The notes beneath the pieces were generated by a model that saw only the letters and a list, made by a program, of their open reading frames with translations, had not been told where the DNA came from and ran no database searches. A DNA stretch of 64,000 nucleotides from Prosthecobacter sp. SYSU 5D2 (GTDB lineage: Bacteria > Verrucomicrobiota > Verrucomicrobiia > Verrucomicrobiales > Verrucomicrobiaceae). Made by a program: the position numbers and the translations under genes. The stretch is from positions 372,001 to 436,000 of the forward strand of contig NZ_JBBYXL010000004.1 in the NCBI RefSeq assembly GCF_039655865.1. Reading direction: 5' to 3'. Below, piece by piece: positions 1 to 9,627 of the stretch (positions are counted from its first letter, which is position 1; each line of letters opens with the position of its first letter).

Positions 1-2
1 AC

Positions 3-569
3 CCGATCATGGGGCGAAATTCTCAAAACAGGCTCTATTACCAGATGGGAGCCGCCTCCTTCCCCATGCAGCGAGGCATCCTGGATGCGACAGTCAGTAT
101 CACCACGGATTTCCAGGTGCGTTTTCTGGGGGTGCATTTGAAATCCAAACGGGCGATTCCTGAAGCCGACGAAACCCTTATGCGCCGCAATGAAGCGCAT
201 CTGTTGCGGTTGCACATGGACAGGCTCTTTGTGCAGGAACCCGGAGCCCAGGTCGTCTGCTATGGCGACTTCAACGAGCATCGCAATGAACCCGCCATCA
301 GTGCCATCATCGGCTCCCGCGCCAGCCCCGGCTACATGACGGACCTGCATCTGCAGGATGCGCACGGGCTGGTTTGGACCCATTTTTGGGATGACGCGGA
401 TGTTTATGGCAGGCTGGACTACTTATTTGTCAGCCGCAGCCTTCGGCCCCGAGTGGACATGAAAGGCTCCTATATCCATACCGCCGCCGATTTTGACAAA
501 GCCAGCGACCACCGCCCCATCGTCATGACGATCAAGCCGGGGCGCAACTCTTCACGCGCTCAGCAGTGA
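3..569 (+). CDS. Endonuclease/exonuclease/phosphatase-fold protein, 5' truncated
   Basis: This is the C-terminal part of a protein of the endonuclease/exonuclease/phosphatase (EEP) superfamily, metal-dependent phosphoesterases that include DNase I, exonuclease III and phosphoinositide phosphatases. The reading frame is open to the left edge of the window, so the true start lies outside. Visible hallmarks are GDFNEHRNEP (metal-binding and catalytic Asp/Asn strand), RLDYLFVSRSL, and ASDHRPIVMTI, which carries the terminal SDH motif with the general-base histidine. The substrate cannot be told from this fragment. Its last 18 bases overlap the end of the convergent ribF gene. No signal peptide can be judged because the N-terminus is missing. 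Confidence 0.85.
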   Translation, partial: PIMGRNSQNRLYYQMGAASFPMQRGILDATVSITTDFQVRFLGVHLKSKRAIPEADETLMRRNEAHLLRLHMDRLFVQEPGAQVVCYGDFNEHRNEPAISAIIGSRASPGYMTDLHLQDAHGLVWTHFWDDADVYGRLDYLFVSRSLRPRVDMKGSYIHTAADFDKASDHRPIVMTIKPGRNSSRAQQ

Positions 570-1481
570 GCGGGCACGGGTCACATCGGTGCGGATCTGG
601 GTCAGGAGTTCTTCGACACCGCTGAATTTTTTCTCGGGGCGCAGGAAGGTTCCCATACGCACCTCCACGTCCTGGCCGTAGAGGTCCCCTTCCCAGTCAA
701 AAACATGTATTTCCAGGGCTGGCGCCACGACATCTGACTCCACGGTCGGGCGGATGCCGAGATTGGCGATGCCGGGCCGCCAGTCGTCCGCAATGCGGGC
801 CTGCACGGCATAGACACCAAAGGGTGGCAGCACCTCCGCCTCGGGGCGGACATTGGCGGTGGGAAAACCGAGCTGGCGGGCGAGCTGGCGGCCTGCGATG
901 ACCTGGCCCAGCAAGGAGTAGGGCCGGCCCAGCAGGGCTCCGGCACGGACAAGGTCACCGACGGTCACGGCATCGCGGATCAGCGTGCTGCTGACCACCT
1001 CCCCATCCAGGCGGATGGGCGGCACCCCATAGACGGCAAAGTCATGCTGCTGGCCCAGGTCCATGAGGGAGTGAATGTTGCCGCTCCGGTTCTTCCCGAA
1101 ACTCCAGGTGTAGCCGACTGAAATGCACCCGAGCGGGCGGCAGGCAGCCACCAGGGAGCGGACAAATTCTTCGGCCGAGGTCTCCGCCACCTCGCAGGTG
1201 AAGGGACAAAGCAAAGTGCCCGCCACACCCATCTCCGCCAGCAGCCGAGCCCGCAGTTTTTCCCCGCACAGCCGCTTCGGCATCATGTCCGGCCGCAGCA
1301 CGCTGAGGGGATGCGGGTCAAAGCTCATGACCACCGCCTGCCCATGATGCTGCACCGCATGCTCCTGCGCCGCCCGGATGACCTCCTGATGCCCCAGATG
1401 CACGCCATCAAAGACACCAATGGCCAGGGAAACAGGGCCGGGAATCTGGGAAAGCTCGTGGATGGAACGCAATTGCAGCAT
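552..1481 (-). CDS. ribF: Bifunctional riboflavin kinase / FAD synthetase
   Basis: This cytoplasmic enzyme phosphorylates riboflavin to FMN and adenylylates FMN to FAD. The N-terminal nucleotidyltransferase domain has GVFDGVHLGH at residues 22-31 and SSTLIRD near 164-170. The C-terminal flavokinase domain carries LGFPTAN near 204-210, followed by FGVYAV and a conserved end with FLRPEKKF. The chosen start (ATG at 1481) gives 309 residues, normal for RibF, and is preceded by a GGAAGGGA ribosome-binding site. A longer reading frame exists upstream but its extra 49 residues are low-complexity and unconserved in character. In many bacteria ribF sits near truB or rpsO; here it stands alone, convergent with the EEP gene. 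Confidence 0.95.
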   Translation of the reverse strand: MLQLRSIHELSQIPGPVSLAIGVFDGVHLGHQEVIRAAQEHAVQHHGQAVVMSFDPHPLSVLRPDMMPKRLCGEKLRARLLAEMGVAGTLLCPFTCEVAETSAEEFVRSLVAACRPLGCISVGYTWSFGKNRSGNIHSLMDLGQQHDFAVYGVPPIRLDGEVVSSTLIRDAVTVGDLVRAGALLGRPYSLLGQVIAGRQLARQLGFPTANVRPEAEVLPPFGVYAVQARIADDWRPGIANLGIRPTVESDVVAPALEIHVFDWEGDLYGQDVEVRMGTFLRPEKKFSGVEELLTQIRTDVTRARSLLSA

Positions 1482-1718
1482 GACGTCCCTTCCATACGCC
1501 CAGGAGATGCGGTTTGGCAAAGGCTGGATGACGGCTACAGCCGGAGAATGTGAGGGCGATGGGGCAAGGCGGCCCGTCGGGGAACGCTGCTTGCAGAGGA
1601 GTCTAACGAAATTTGCATAATGCCACACCCCCTCGGAAAACCTTTATCCATTAGATCATAAATGTTGAACAAATCGGGCAAATAGACGGTCTAAAACAGC
1701 AAGAAAGGAACATCAACC

Positions 1719-2765
1719 ATGAACCCCAATTTGAATCCATCCTCCCCCGGATGGATGCGGAATGCGGAAGATCCGGGGATGGCAGGCGGCGGTGCGGCAA
1801 CACCCGCTCCAGGGCAGCCACGCATCGGCCTGGCACTGTCTGGCGGCGGGGCACGCGGGCTGGCCCATGTCGGCGTTTTGCAAGTTTTGGAGGAGCATCA
1901 AATCCCTCTGGCAGCCGTCGCAGGCACCAGCATGGGAGCCTACGTCGGCGCGCTTCACGCCTCGGGGTTTAACACCCAGGACCTGGAATCGCTGGCGCGC
2001 GAAATCAAGGACCGCCGCACTTTGCTGCGGCTGATGGACCCCATTTTTCCGCCCACCACCGGGCTGATCCGCGGCATGAAGATCCGCCGCCATCTGGAGC
2101 GGTCGCTCGGGGCGCGCACCTTTGAGGAGCTGGACATCCCGCTGCTCATCGTGGCCACGGATCTGGACACGATGGCGGCTCATGTCTTCGACAGCGGTCC
2201 GCTGGGGCCTGCGGTGCATGCCAGCGCCGCCATCCCGGGTGTGTGTGCCCCGGTGCACATTGACGGACGCCGTTTTACCGATGGCGGAGCTGCCGAGCCG
2301 CTGCCTGTGGGCCTGCTGCGGGAGCGCTTCAAACTGGATGCTGTGATCGCGGTGAATGTGCTGCCCAACAGCCAGGATGTGCTGCACTGCAAGGACCTGG
2401 CCTTTGTACCCCCGAAGGTGCATAAAAACATCTTCATCCGCACGGTGAACTACCTGCTGCGGCCGGTAAACCTGCTGGCCCATGGCAACGTGATGGACAC
2501 CTTTCGCCGCGCGCTCATGTGCGCCCAGCTCGGCCTGGCGGAAAAGGAATGCCGGAGCGCGGATGTGGTGATCCATCCCTTCTTTTGTGAAAGCACCTGG
2601 TTCGATTTTGAAAACTTCGACCGCTATATCCGCGCGGGCCGCCGCGCGGCAGAAGAGGCCCTGCCGCAGATCTATGCGCTGCTGGGCCAGTCCACCCCTA
2701 ACAAGGAATACAACCATGAAAATTCTCTCCTCGAACCCTCCAGCGTGGGATTCTGCGCCGCCTGA
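1719..2765 (+). CDS. Patatin-like phospholipase / lipid acyl hydrolase
   Basis: This is a patatin-family serine hydrolase of the bacterial RssA/NTE-like group, predicted to release fatty acids from membrane or storage lipids. The Ser-Asp dyad is complete: oxyanion loop GGGARG at 42-47, nucleophile elbow GTSMG with Ser71, and Asp188 in DGG. The first ~33 residues are a Pro/Gly-rich tail without a signal peptide, so it is probably cytoplasmic or membrane-associated. The start has AAAGGAA eight bases upstream. The leader holds a small palindrome, TAGACGGTCTA at 1683-1693, a possible but unproven operator. The 3' end overlaps the acyl-CoA ligase gene by 50 bases, so the first two genes of this five-gene operon are probably translationally coupled. 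The context suggests it feeds fatty acids into beta-oxidation. Confidence 0.9.
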   Translation: MNPNLNPSSPGWMRNAEDPGMAGGGAATPAPGQPRIGLALSGGGARGLAHVGVLQVLEEHQIPLAAVAGTSMGAYVGALHASGFNTQDLESLAREIKDRRTLLRLMDPIFPPTTGLIRGMKIRRHLERSLGARTFEELDIPLLIVATDLDTMAAHVFDSGPLGPAVHASAAIPGVCAPVHIDGRRFTDGGAAEPLPVGLLRERFKLDAVIAVNVLPNSQDVLHCKDLAFVPPKVHKNIFIRTVNYLLRPVNLLAHGNVMDTFRRALMCAQLGLAEKECRSADVVIHPFFCESTWFDFENFDRYIRAGRRAAEEALPQIYALLGQSTPNKEYNHENSLLEPSSVGFCAA

Positions 2766-4212
2766 GGTCTGGCACGACTGGCAGTTCCGCCGGCTGCGCG
2801 ACTACCTCAGCCACCGGGTGCTGCCTTTCAGCGCCCACTACAACCGTCTCTTCAAAGAGCACGGCCTGGAAGTCGGTGACCTCAAGTCCTACGACGACTG
2901 GTCCGACGCGCCCTTCACCACCAAGGCGGACCTGACGGTGCCGCGTGAGCAGCAGCGGGAGTTTATCCTGATGCCGGAGGAGGCCGCCCTGCGCAAGGAA
3001 TGGGGTGTCATCCTGAATGCCGTGCTGCATGGTCGTGCTGCGGCCAAAGGGGCGCTGGAGGATGAATTCCGCCCGGTGATGCTGACCAGCACCACGGGCC
3101 GGTCCTCTGACCCGGTGCCCTTCCTTTTCACCAAGCATGACCTGGCGAATCTGGACACCGCAGGCCGCAGGCTGATGGAGTGCGGGCAGTCGCAGCGGGA
3201 GTTCCGCCATGTGAATGCCTTCCCCTTTGCGCCGCATCTGGCCTTCTGGCAGACGCACCATGCGGGGATGAGCTTTGGCACTTTCATGGTCAGCACCGGC
3301 GGCGGCAAGTCGCTAGGCACGGAGGGGAACATGAACCTCATTGACCGCATCCAGCCGGATGTACTCATCGGCATGCCCACCTTCATGTATCACCTGATGC
3401 GGCAGGCGGTGGAAAACGGCAAACACTGGCCTAACATCAAGCGTGTTGTCCTGGGCGGTGAAAAGGTGGCCGAAGGGCTGCGGGCCCGCCTGGTGGACCT
3501 GGTCCATGAGCTGGGCGGGGATGAAGTGAGCGTCATCAGCACCTATGGCTTTACCGAGGCGAAGATGGCCTTTTCCGAATGCCCGGCGGAATCCGGCGCC
3601 AGCGGCTTTCACATCAGCCCGGACCTGGCTTTCATTGAGCTGGTGGACCCGCGCACCGGGCGGCCCGTGGCCCCTGGTCATCCCGGGGAGATCGTCTTCA
3701 CGCCGCTGGATGCGCGGGGCACCGTGGTGCTGCGCTACCGCACGGGTGACATTGCCGAAGGCGGCATGACCTGGCAGCGCTGCCCGCACTGCGGCCGCAC
3801 CTGCCCGCGCCTGCTCGGCCCCATCAGCCGCGTCAGCGAGGTGCGCGAGCTGCACCTGGACAAGGTCAAAGGCACGCTGGTGAATTTTAACATCCTGGAG
3901 CATCTCCTGGATGACCAGAAAGGCGTGGCCGCCTGGCAGATCGAGCTGACCAAACGCGATAACGACCCGCTGGAGGTGGACGAGCTGATCCTGCACGTGG
4001 CCCCTGAACCGGGCATGAACGCCCGCGACCTGGAGCAGCGCATCGAGCGGCGCTTCTCTGAAGTCACCGAAATCCACCCCAACGCCATCCATTTTCACGA
4101 CCTCCCCGACCTGCGCGAACGCCTGGGCGTGGGCAAGCTGCTCAAGGAGGTCAAGCTGTTAGACAGACGCAACCAACCCATCAAGGCCGAATCCTTAGTG
4201 AACCAGAAATGA
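2716..4212 (+). CDS. Acyl-CoA ligase, PaaK / F390-synthetase-like AMP-forming enzyme
   Basis: This is an adenylate-forming enzyme resembling phenylacetate-CoA ligase and coenzyme F390 synthetase. It would activate a carboxylic acid as acyl-AMP and pass it to CoA. The phosphate-binding loop STTGRSSDPVP is at 125-135, STYGFTEAK near 275, and the RTGD adenylate motif near 341. A Cys-rich stretch CPHCGRTCPR near 356 resembles a small zinc site. The C-terminus ends in the conserved GVGKLLKEVKL region with the catalytic lysines. The start at 2716 has AAGGAA eight bases upstream and lies inside the end of the patatin gene. Its place between a lipase and beta-oxidation genes suggests that fatty acids are the substrate, but the family is usually specific for aryl acids, so substrate identity is inference. 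Confidence 0.85.
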   Translation: MKILSSNPPAWDSAPPEVWHDWQFRRLRDYLSHRVLPFSAHYNRLFKEHGLEVGDLKSYDDWSDAPFTTKADLTVPREQQREFILMPEEAALRKEWGVILNAVLHGRAAAKGALEDEFRPVMLTSTTGRSSDPVPFLFTKHDLANLDTAGRRLMECGQSQREFRHVNAFPFAPHLAFWQTHHAGMSFGTFMVSTGGGKSLGTEGNMNLIDRIQPDVLIGMPTFMYHLMRQAVENGKHWPNIKRVVLGGEKVAEGLRARLVDLVHELGGDEVSVISTYGFTEAKMAFSECPAESGASGFHISPDLAFIELVDPRTGRPVAPGHPGEIVFTPLDARGTVVLRYRTGDIAEGGMTWQRCPHCGRTCPRLLGPISRVSEVRELHLDKVKGTLVNFNILEHLLDDQKGVAAWQIELTKRDNDPLEVDELILHVAPEPGMNARDLEQRIERRFSEVTEIHPNAIHFHDLPDLRERLGVGKLLKEVKLLDRRNQPIKAESLVNQK

Positions 4213-4259
4213 GCCTCCGGGCCCGGGTTCGCTTCACCGGCTTCCATCCCCTTTAAGCC

Positions 4260-5537
4260 ATGAAACCTCTTTATATTGTCTCCGCCATCCGCACGCCCTT
4301 TACCCGCGCGGGCAGCAGCCTTTCCGGGCTGGATGCGGTGGATCTCGGCAAGGCTGCCGTGTCCGCCCTGCTCTCCCGCACCGGTCTGGATCCCCAGGCA
4401 GTGGATGAAACCATTTTCGGATGTGTCGGCCAGCCGGCCGATGCGCAAAACATCGCCCGTGTCATCGCCCTGCGCGCTGGGCTGCCGGAAGCCAAGCCTG
4501 CCATGACGGTGCACCGCAACTGTGCCTCCGGCCTGGAAGCGCTGACCACGGCCCATGCCAAAATGTGCGCGGGCCAGGGTGATGTCTTCATCGTCGGCGG
4601 CACCGAGAGCATGTCCAACATGCCGCTGTATTTCTCCCAGCGCGCCGCCGGTAAATTTGGCAGCCTGGGCAAGGCCCGCAGTTTTGGCCAGAAGATGGGG
4701 GCGATGACCTCTTTCCGGCTCTCGGATTTTGCCCCGGTCATCGGCTTGAAGCTCGGCCTGACCGACCCGGTCGTGGAAATGAACATGGGGGAGACGGCGG
4801 AGCTGCTGGCGCGTGAATTTAAAATCACGCGTGAACGCCAGGACGCCTTTGCCCTGCGCAGCCATCAGCGTGCCGCCACGGCCGCCGCCGCTTTGCAAAA
4901 AGAAACGGCACCGCTTTATCTCCTGGGCCGGTCCGTGGAACCGGTGCTGGCGGACAACGGTGTGCGTAACGATTCCACCCTGGAAAAACTGGGCCGCCTG
5001 AAACCCCTGTTTGAGCGTCATCACGGCAGTGTCACGGCGGGAAATTCCAGCCAGCTCACCGACGGTGCAGTGGCCATGCTGGTGGCCAGTGAAGAGGCCG
5101 TGGCACGCCATGGCTGGCAGCCGCTGGGCCGCTTGGTGGACTATGCCTACACCGGCTGTGACCCGCGCCGCATGGGCCTGGGACCTGTCCGTGCCATGGA
5201 TGCCCTGCTGCACCGCACGCCGGACACCCTGGCTGACATGGACGTGGTGGAGATCAATGAAGCCTTCGCCGCCCAGGTCCTGGCCGTGCTGGAGTGCCTC
5301 AAAGACTCAGGCTGCGCCCGCCGTGCGGGCCTGGAAGCGCCTTTGGGAGAAATAGACGAAGAGCGGCTGAACCCGCGCGGCGGTGCCATCGCCCTCGGTC
5401 ATCCGGTGGGAGCCACGGGCGCCCGCCTGGTGCTCACCGCGCTGGACCAGCTACGTGAAACCGGCGGCCGCAAGGCCCTGGTCAGCCTCTGCATCGGCGG
5501 AGGCCAGGGCGGTGCAGCCCTGCTCGAAAGAGCCTGA
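4260..5537 (+). CDS. fadI: Acetyl-CoA C-acyltransferase (thiolase), FadI-type
   Basis: This degradative thiolase cleaves 3-ketoacyl-CoA with CoA to release acetyl-CoA, the last step of beta-oxidation. The nucleophilic Cys88 lies in VHRNCASGLEAL. The other hallmarks are NEAFAAQ near 333, GHPVGATG near 380 and the C-terminal CIGGGQGG with the second catalytic Cys near 410. At 425 residues it is closer to FadI than to the shorter FadA, and it has the FadI-like HGSVTAGNSSQLTDGA stretch. It is the third gene of the lipid operon, 47 bases after the ligase and 36 bases before the fadJ-like gene. Pairing with a FadJ-type multifunctional enzyme supports the FadI label, but FadA-type function cannot be excluded. 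Confidence 0.92.
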   Translation: MKPLYIVSAIRTPFTRAGSSLSGLDAVDLGKAAVSALLSRTGLDPQAVDETIFGCVGQPADAQNIARVIALRAGLPEAKPAMTVHRNCASGLEALTTAHAKMCAGQGDVFIVGGTESMSNMPLYFSQRAAGKFGSLGKARSFGQKMGAMTSFRLSDFAPVIGLKLGLTDPVVEMNMGETAELLAREFKITRERQDAFALRSHQRAATAAAALQKETAPLYLLGRSVEPVLADNGVRNDSTLEKLGRLKPLFERHHGSVTAGNSSQLTDGAVAMLVASEEAVARHGWQPLGRLVDYAYTGCDPRRMGLGPVRAMDALLHRTPDTLADMDVVEINEAFAAQVLAVLECLKDSGCARRAGLEAPLGEIDEERLNPRGGAIALGHPVGATGARLVLTALDQLRETGGRKALVSLCIGGGQGGAALLERA

Positions 5538-5573
5538 CCCTTTTAATCATACAACCTCATACTCTTAACTATC

Positions 5574-7706
5574 ATGAACTCACATCTGCTCGATAAAATC
5601 GTGGCGGAGAAAGACAGCTTCGTTCCCCGTCCTCCCACCCCTGCAACACGCATCCAGTCGCTGAGACATTTCCGTCTGATCATGGACGAAAATGACACCG
5701 CCTGGATCACCTTCGACATGGCAGGCAGCGCCGCCAATGTCTGGAATGAAACGACTCTCCGCGAATTTGACCTCTGCCTGGATGCGCTCAGCCGCCAGGG
5801 ATCTGTCAAGGCGCTGATCCTCAGCAGCGCGAAGGACAAAATCTTCGTGGCCGGGGCCGATCTCAAGGCTGTGCGCAGCGCGCCGGTGCGCAGGGTGGAG
5901 ACGCTGATCGAACGTGGCCAGGCCGTCTTTAACCGGCTGGCTGCCCTGCCCTGCCCCAAGATCGCGCTCATCCATGGAGCCTGCCTGGGCGGTGGCCTGG
6001 AGGTGACGCTGGCCTGCAATGCCCGCATCGCCAGCGACAGCAGCCACACGCGCCTGGGCCTGCCGGAGACGCAGCTCGGCCTCATCCCGGCCTGGGGCGG
6101 CTCCACCCGTCTGCCGCGCCTGCTCGGCCTGCCTGCCGCGCTGGATCTCATCGTCAGCGGACGCCAGCTCAAGCCACGCCAGGCGCTGTGGCGCGGACTC
6201 GTGGACAAGGTCGTGCCGCGTGAGCATCTGGAAGCGGCCGCCCGCCACATGGTGGCCCATGGCCTGCCCGACCGGGTACAGCCGCTGAGCCACACTTTTT
6301 GGAAGCTGCCCGGCATCCGCCAGGCGCTGGCGCATCATGTCCGGGGCCAGGTCATGGCCAAAACGCGCGGCCTTTACCAGGCTCCGCTGCGGGCCATCGA
6401 GGTGGCTGTGAATGCCTCCGTCCTGCCAATGAACAAAGCGCTGGAACAGGAGCGCCATGCCATTCTGGACCTGGCCCTGACTCCGCAGACCGAGCACCTC
6501 ATTGATGTCTTCTTCCGCAAAGAGGAGGCGTCGAAAAAACCGCATCCGCGCGGTGTGTCGCTGACCATTCATGATGTGGCCGTGATCGGCGCCGGAGTGA
6601 TGGGATCGGGCATTGCCCACTGGATCGCCAGCAAGGGAAATCATGTGCTGATGCAGGATGTCAGCACACAGTCCCTGGGGAGCGGTCTGAACCGCGTAAA
6701 CCAGCTTTTGAAAGAGGGCGTGAAGCGCCGGGCCATCACCCAGAAGGACCTCCGGGACAGCCTGGACCGCATCACACCGGAGCATGAGCCGGTGCCGCTG
6801 ACCCGCTATCCGCTGATCATCGAAGCGGCCACGGAGGACATGGTGCTGAAGAAAAAAATCTTCGCCAACCTGGCCGAACGCGCGGGGCCGGATGCCATCC
6901 TGGCCACCAATACCTCCGCCCTGTCCGTGACGGAGCTGGCGCGCAGCCTGCCGCATCCGGAGCGGGTCATCGGCCTGCACTTTTTCAATCCGGTGCACCG
7001 CATGCCGCTGGTGGAAATCATTGTGACGGAAGACACCTCCGACGATGTCATCGCCACCGCCGTGACCTTTGTGCAGAGGCTTGGCAAGACGCCGGTGGTG
7101 GTGAAGGACAGTCCTGGATTCGTCGTCAACCGCATCCTGATGCCTTACCTGATGGAGGCCGTGCGCCTGCATGAAAGCGGCATCTCTGCAGACATCATTG
7201 ATGAGGCCATGCTGGAGTTTGGCATGCCCATGGGACCCATGCGCCTGCTGGATGAGATCGGCCTGGATGTGGCGGCCCACGTGGCCAGCACCCTGTGCGT
7301 CGCCTATCCGGACCGGATGGCCCCGTCTGACCTGCTCAACCTCATGGTGGCCGAGGGCAAACTGGGCAAGAAATCCGGTGAGGGTTTCTACAAACATGGC
7401 CAGTCCAAGCTCCCGAGGAAGCGGGACAAAATCAAGGACCACACGCAGGTGGAACAGGTGCAGCACCGGCTGGCGCTGCTGATCAGCAACGAGGCCGCCC
7501 GCTGTGCCGATGAAGGCCTGACCCGCGACCCGGCGGACATTGACCTGGCCATGATCCTGGGCACTGGCTATCCGCCATCACGCGGCGGGCCGCTGAGCTG
7601 GATCCACGAATACGGCGCCGACAATGCCAGCGTGGAGCTGCGCCTGCTCGCTTCTTCCACCCCGCCCCCACATTCCTTTGAACCTGCACGGTTCCACGAG
7701 GTCTAA
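5574..7706 (+). CDS. fadJ: Bifunctional enoyl-CoA hydratase / 3-hydroxyacyl-CoA dehydrogenase
   Basis: This is the multifunctional alpha subunit of beta-oxidation: it hydrates trans-2-enoyl-CoA and oxidises the resulting L-3-hydroxyacyl-CoA with NAD+. The crotonase domain spans about 35-220, with FVAGADLK as oxyanion region, GACLGGGLE and LPETQLGLIP supplying the two catalytic glutamates. The NAD-binding Rossmann domain begins at VAVIGAGVMGSG near 335, and the C-terminal dehydrogenase helices include DSPGFVVNRILMPYL. The 710-residue length fits FadJ/FadB. No strong ribosome-binding site precedes the ATG; the first 36 residues are not conserved in character, so the functional start could be the methionine at 5682. 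It is the fourth gene of the operon and should form a complex with the thiolase. Confidence 0.94.
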   Translation: MNSHLLDKIVAEKDSFVPRPPTPATRIQSLRHFRLIMDENDTAWITFDMAGSAANVWNETTLREFDLCLDALSRQGSVKALILSSAKDKIFVAGADLKAVRSAPVRRVETLIERGQAVFNRLAALPCPKIALIHGACLGGGLEVTLACNARIASDSSHTRLGLPETQLGLIPAWGGSTRLPRLLGLPAALDLIVSGRQLKPRQALWRGLVDKVVPREHLEAAARHMVAHGLPDRVQPLSHTFWKLPGIRQALAHHVRGQVMAKTRGLYQAPLRAIEVAVNASVLPMNKALEQERHAILDLALTPQTEHLIDVFFRKEEASKKPHPRGVSLTIHDVAVIGAGVMGSGIAHWIASKGNHVLMQDVSTQSLGSGLNRVNQLLKEGVKRRAITQKDLRDSLDRITPEHEPVPLTRYPLIIEAATEDMVLKKKIFANLAERAGPDAILATNTSALSVTELARSLPHPERVIGLHFFNPVHRMPLVEIIVTEDTSDDVIATAVTFVQRLGKTPVVVKDSPGFVVNRILMPYLMEAVRLHESGISADIIDEAMLEFGMPMGPMRLLDEIGLDVAAHVASTLCVAYPDRMAPSDLLNLMVAEGKLGKKSGEGFYKHGQSKLPRKRDKIKDHTQVEQVQHRLALLISNEAARCADEGLTRDPADIDLAMILGTGYPPSRGGPLSWIHEYGADNASVELRLLASSTPPPHSFEPARFHEV

Positions 7707-7747
7707 CGAATGATGTTATCAACCCGTCCTCCTCCCATCCTACCTTT

Positions 7748-9595
7748 ATGAAAACAGAACTCGCCCCGCCACCTGCAGCCATGATTGACATGTCAAAAAT
7801 GTCCCCCGGCCAGAAAGCCGCCCTGGAGATGGCGGAAGCGGCGCGGGACGAGCGTAACAACGCCGGCCTGGCCGCCGGGCTGTTTTTCGGCACGCCGAAT
7901 TTTGACCAGATCCTGCCTTTCCCCGCCCAGTCGGTGGAGGACCGGGACCAGGGAGATGCCTTCCTTTCCCGCCTGCGCGGCGTGCTGGACCATGCCGATC
8001 CGGATGAGATCGACCGTACGGGAGAGATCCCGGACGCGCTGCTGGAAGAGCTGGCCGCGCTGGGTGCCTTCGGCATCAAGATTCCCCGCCAATACAAAGG
8101 CCTGGGCCTGTCACAGACCAACTATTCCCGCGCCGCCATGCTGCTGGGCGGTGAGTGCGGAAACCTGGCCGCGCTGCTGTCCGCGCACCAGTCCATCGGT
8201 GCGCCGCAGCCGCTCATTTTGTTTGGCACGGAGGAGCAGAAGGCCAAGTATCTGCCGCGCTGTGCCCAGGGTGAGATCAGCGCCTTTGCCCTGACCGAAA
8301 ATGACGTCGGCAGCGACCCTGCCCGCATGACCACCATGGCCGTGCCGGACGGGCCGGACCACTTCATCATCAATGGGGAAAAGCTGTGGTGCACGAACAG
8401 CCTCAAGGCCGGGCTCATCGTCGTGATGGCGCGCACGCCCACACGGGACAAGCCGCACGCCACCTCCGCATTCATCGTGGAGACCTCCTGGCCGGGCGTG
8501 GAGATCATCCATCGCTGCCGATTCATGGGCCTGCGGGCGCTTTACAACGGCGTCGTCCGTTTTGAAAACGTGCGCGTGCCGCGTGAGAATATCCTCGGCG
8601 GTGAAGGCCGTGGCCTCAAGGTCGCCCTCACCACATTGAACACCGGCCGCATCACCCTGCCCGCCGCCTGCACCGGCATGGCCAAGCGCTGTGTGGAAAT
8701 CTCCACCCGCTGGGCCGCTGATCGTGTCCAGTGGGGCCAGCCCGTGGGCAAACATGCGGCGGTGGCGGACAAGATCGCCCGCATGGGGGCGGACGCCTTT
8801 GCCATGGAGGCCATGGTGCGATATGTCTCCGCGCTGGTGGACCGCGACAAGCATGCCGATGTGCGCCTCGAGGCAGCCATTGCCAAGCTCTGGGGCAGCG
8901 AGCGCGCCTGGCAGATCGTGGATGACACGATGCAGATCCGCGGTGGCCGCGGGTATGAAACGGCGGACTCCCTGCGTGCCCGTGGCGAGACGGCGGACCC
9001 TGTGGAGCGGCTCTTCCGCGACTGCCGCATCAACACGATCTTTGAGGGCAGCAGCGAGATCATGCGCCTCTTCATCGCCCGTGAAATCCTGGACCCGCAT
9101 TTGAAAATCGGGGCCGATGTGGTTAACTCCACCCTGCCCCTGACGCGGCGTGCCAAAGCCGTCTTCCGCGCAGGCCGCACCTACTCCACCTGGTATCCCC
9201 GGATGTGGCTGCCCGCCAGCACCGGCCTGGCTGGCAAAAACCTGCATCCAGATCTGCAAAAGGATCTCCAGTTCATCGCCGGCCAGAGCCGCAAGCTGGC
9301 CCGCACGCTCTTCCATGCCATGGCTCTCAACGGCCCGGCTCTTGAGCGTCGGCAAATTTTGTTAGGCAGCCTGGTGGACATCGGAGCCGAGCTTTTCGTC
9401 TGGTCCACCACCCTGTCCTATGCGGAATCCCGCATCACGGATTCGTCCGTCAATTCCGGTGAGATTGACAGGCTGGTGCGCAAGGTCCACTACTTTGGCA
9501 AACTGACCCGCCAGCGCCTGCGGCAGCACTATGAGAAGCTGGACGACACGCTGGAAAAAGAAGCTCGTGAGGTGAGCCGGGATTTGATGAGCTAA
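7748..9595 (+). CDS. Acyl-CoA dehydrogenase, long-chain (VLCAD/ACAD9-like)
   Basis: This FAD-dependent dehydrogenase makes the first beta-oxidation step, acyl-CoA to trans-2-enoyl-CoA. At 615 residues it is longer than short-chain family members and carries the extra C-terminal helical domain of the very-long-chain type. Visible motifs are FALTENDVGSDPA (flavin and substrate binding), MQIRGGRGYE, and RDCRINTIFEGSSEI, which places the catalytic glutamate near residue 430. A glycine-poor 45-residue N-terminal lead precedes the helical domain. It is the last gene of the operon, 41 bases after fadJ, and is followed by a hairpin terminator. No electron-transfer flavoprotein genes are in the window, so its electron acceptor is encoded elsewhere. 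Confidence 0.93.
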   Translation: MKTELAPPPAAMIDMSKMSPGQKAALEMAEAARDERNNAGLAAGLFFGTPNFDQILPFPAQSVEDRDQGDAFLSRLRGVLDHADPDEIDRTGEIPDALLEELAALGAFGIKIPRQYKGLGLSQTNYSRAAMLLGGECGNLAALLSAHQSIGAPQPLILFGTEEQKAKYLPRCAQGEISAFALTENDVGSDPARMTTMAVPDGPDHFIINGEKLWCTNSLKAGLIVVMARTPTRDKPHATSAFIVETSWPGVEIIHRCRFMGLRALYNGVVRFENVRVPRENILGGEGRGLKVALTTLNTGRITLPAACTGMAKRCVEISTRWAADRVQWGQPVGKHAAVADKIARMGADAFAMEAMVRYVSALVDRDKHADVRLEAAIAKLWGSERAWQIVDDTMQIRGGRGYETADSLRARGETADPVERLFRDCRINTIFEGSSEIMRLFIAREILDPHLKIGADVVNSTLPLTRRAKAVFRAGRTYSTWYPRMWLPASTGLAGKNLHPDLQKDLQFIAGQSRKLARTLFHAMALNGPALERRQILLGSLVDIGAELFVWSTTLSYAESRITDSSVNSGEIDRLVRKVHYFGKLTRQRLRQHYEKLDDTLEKEAREVSRDLMS

Positions 9596-9627
9596 ATGAA
9601 TGGTCTTCCTGTAGCCAGCACATGATT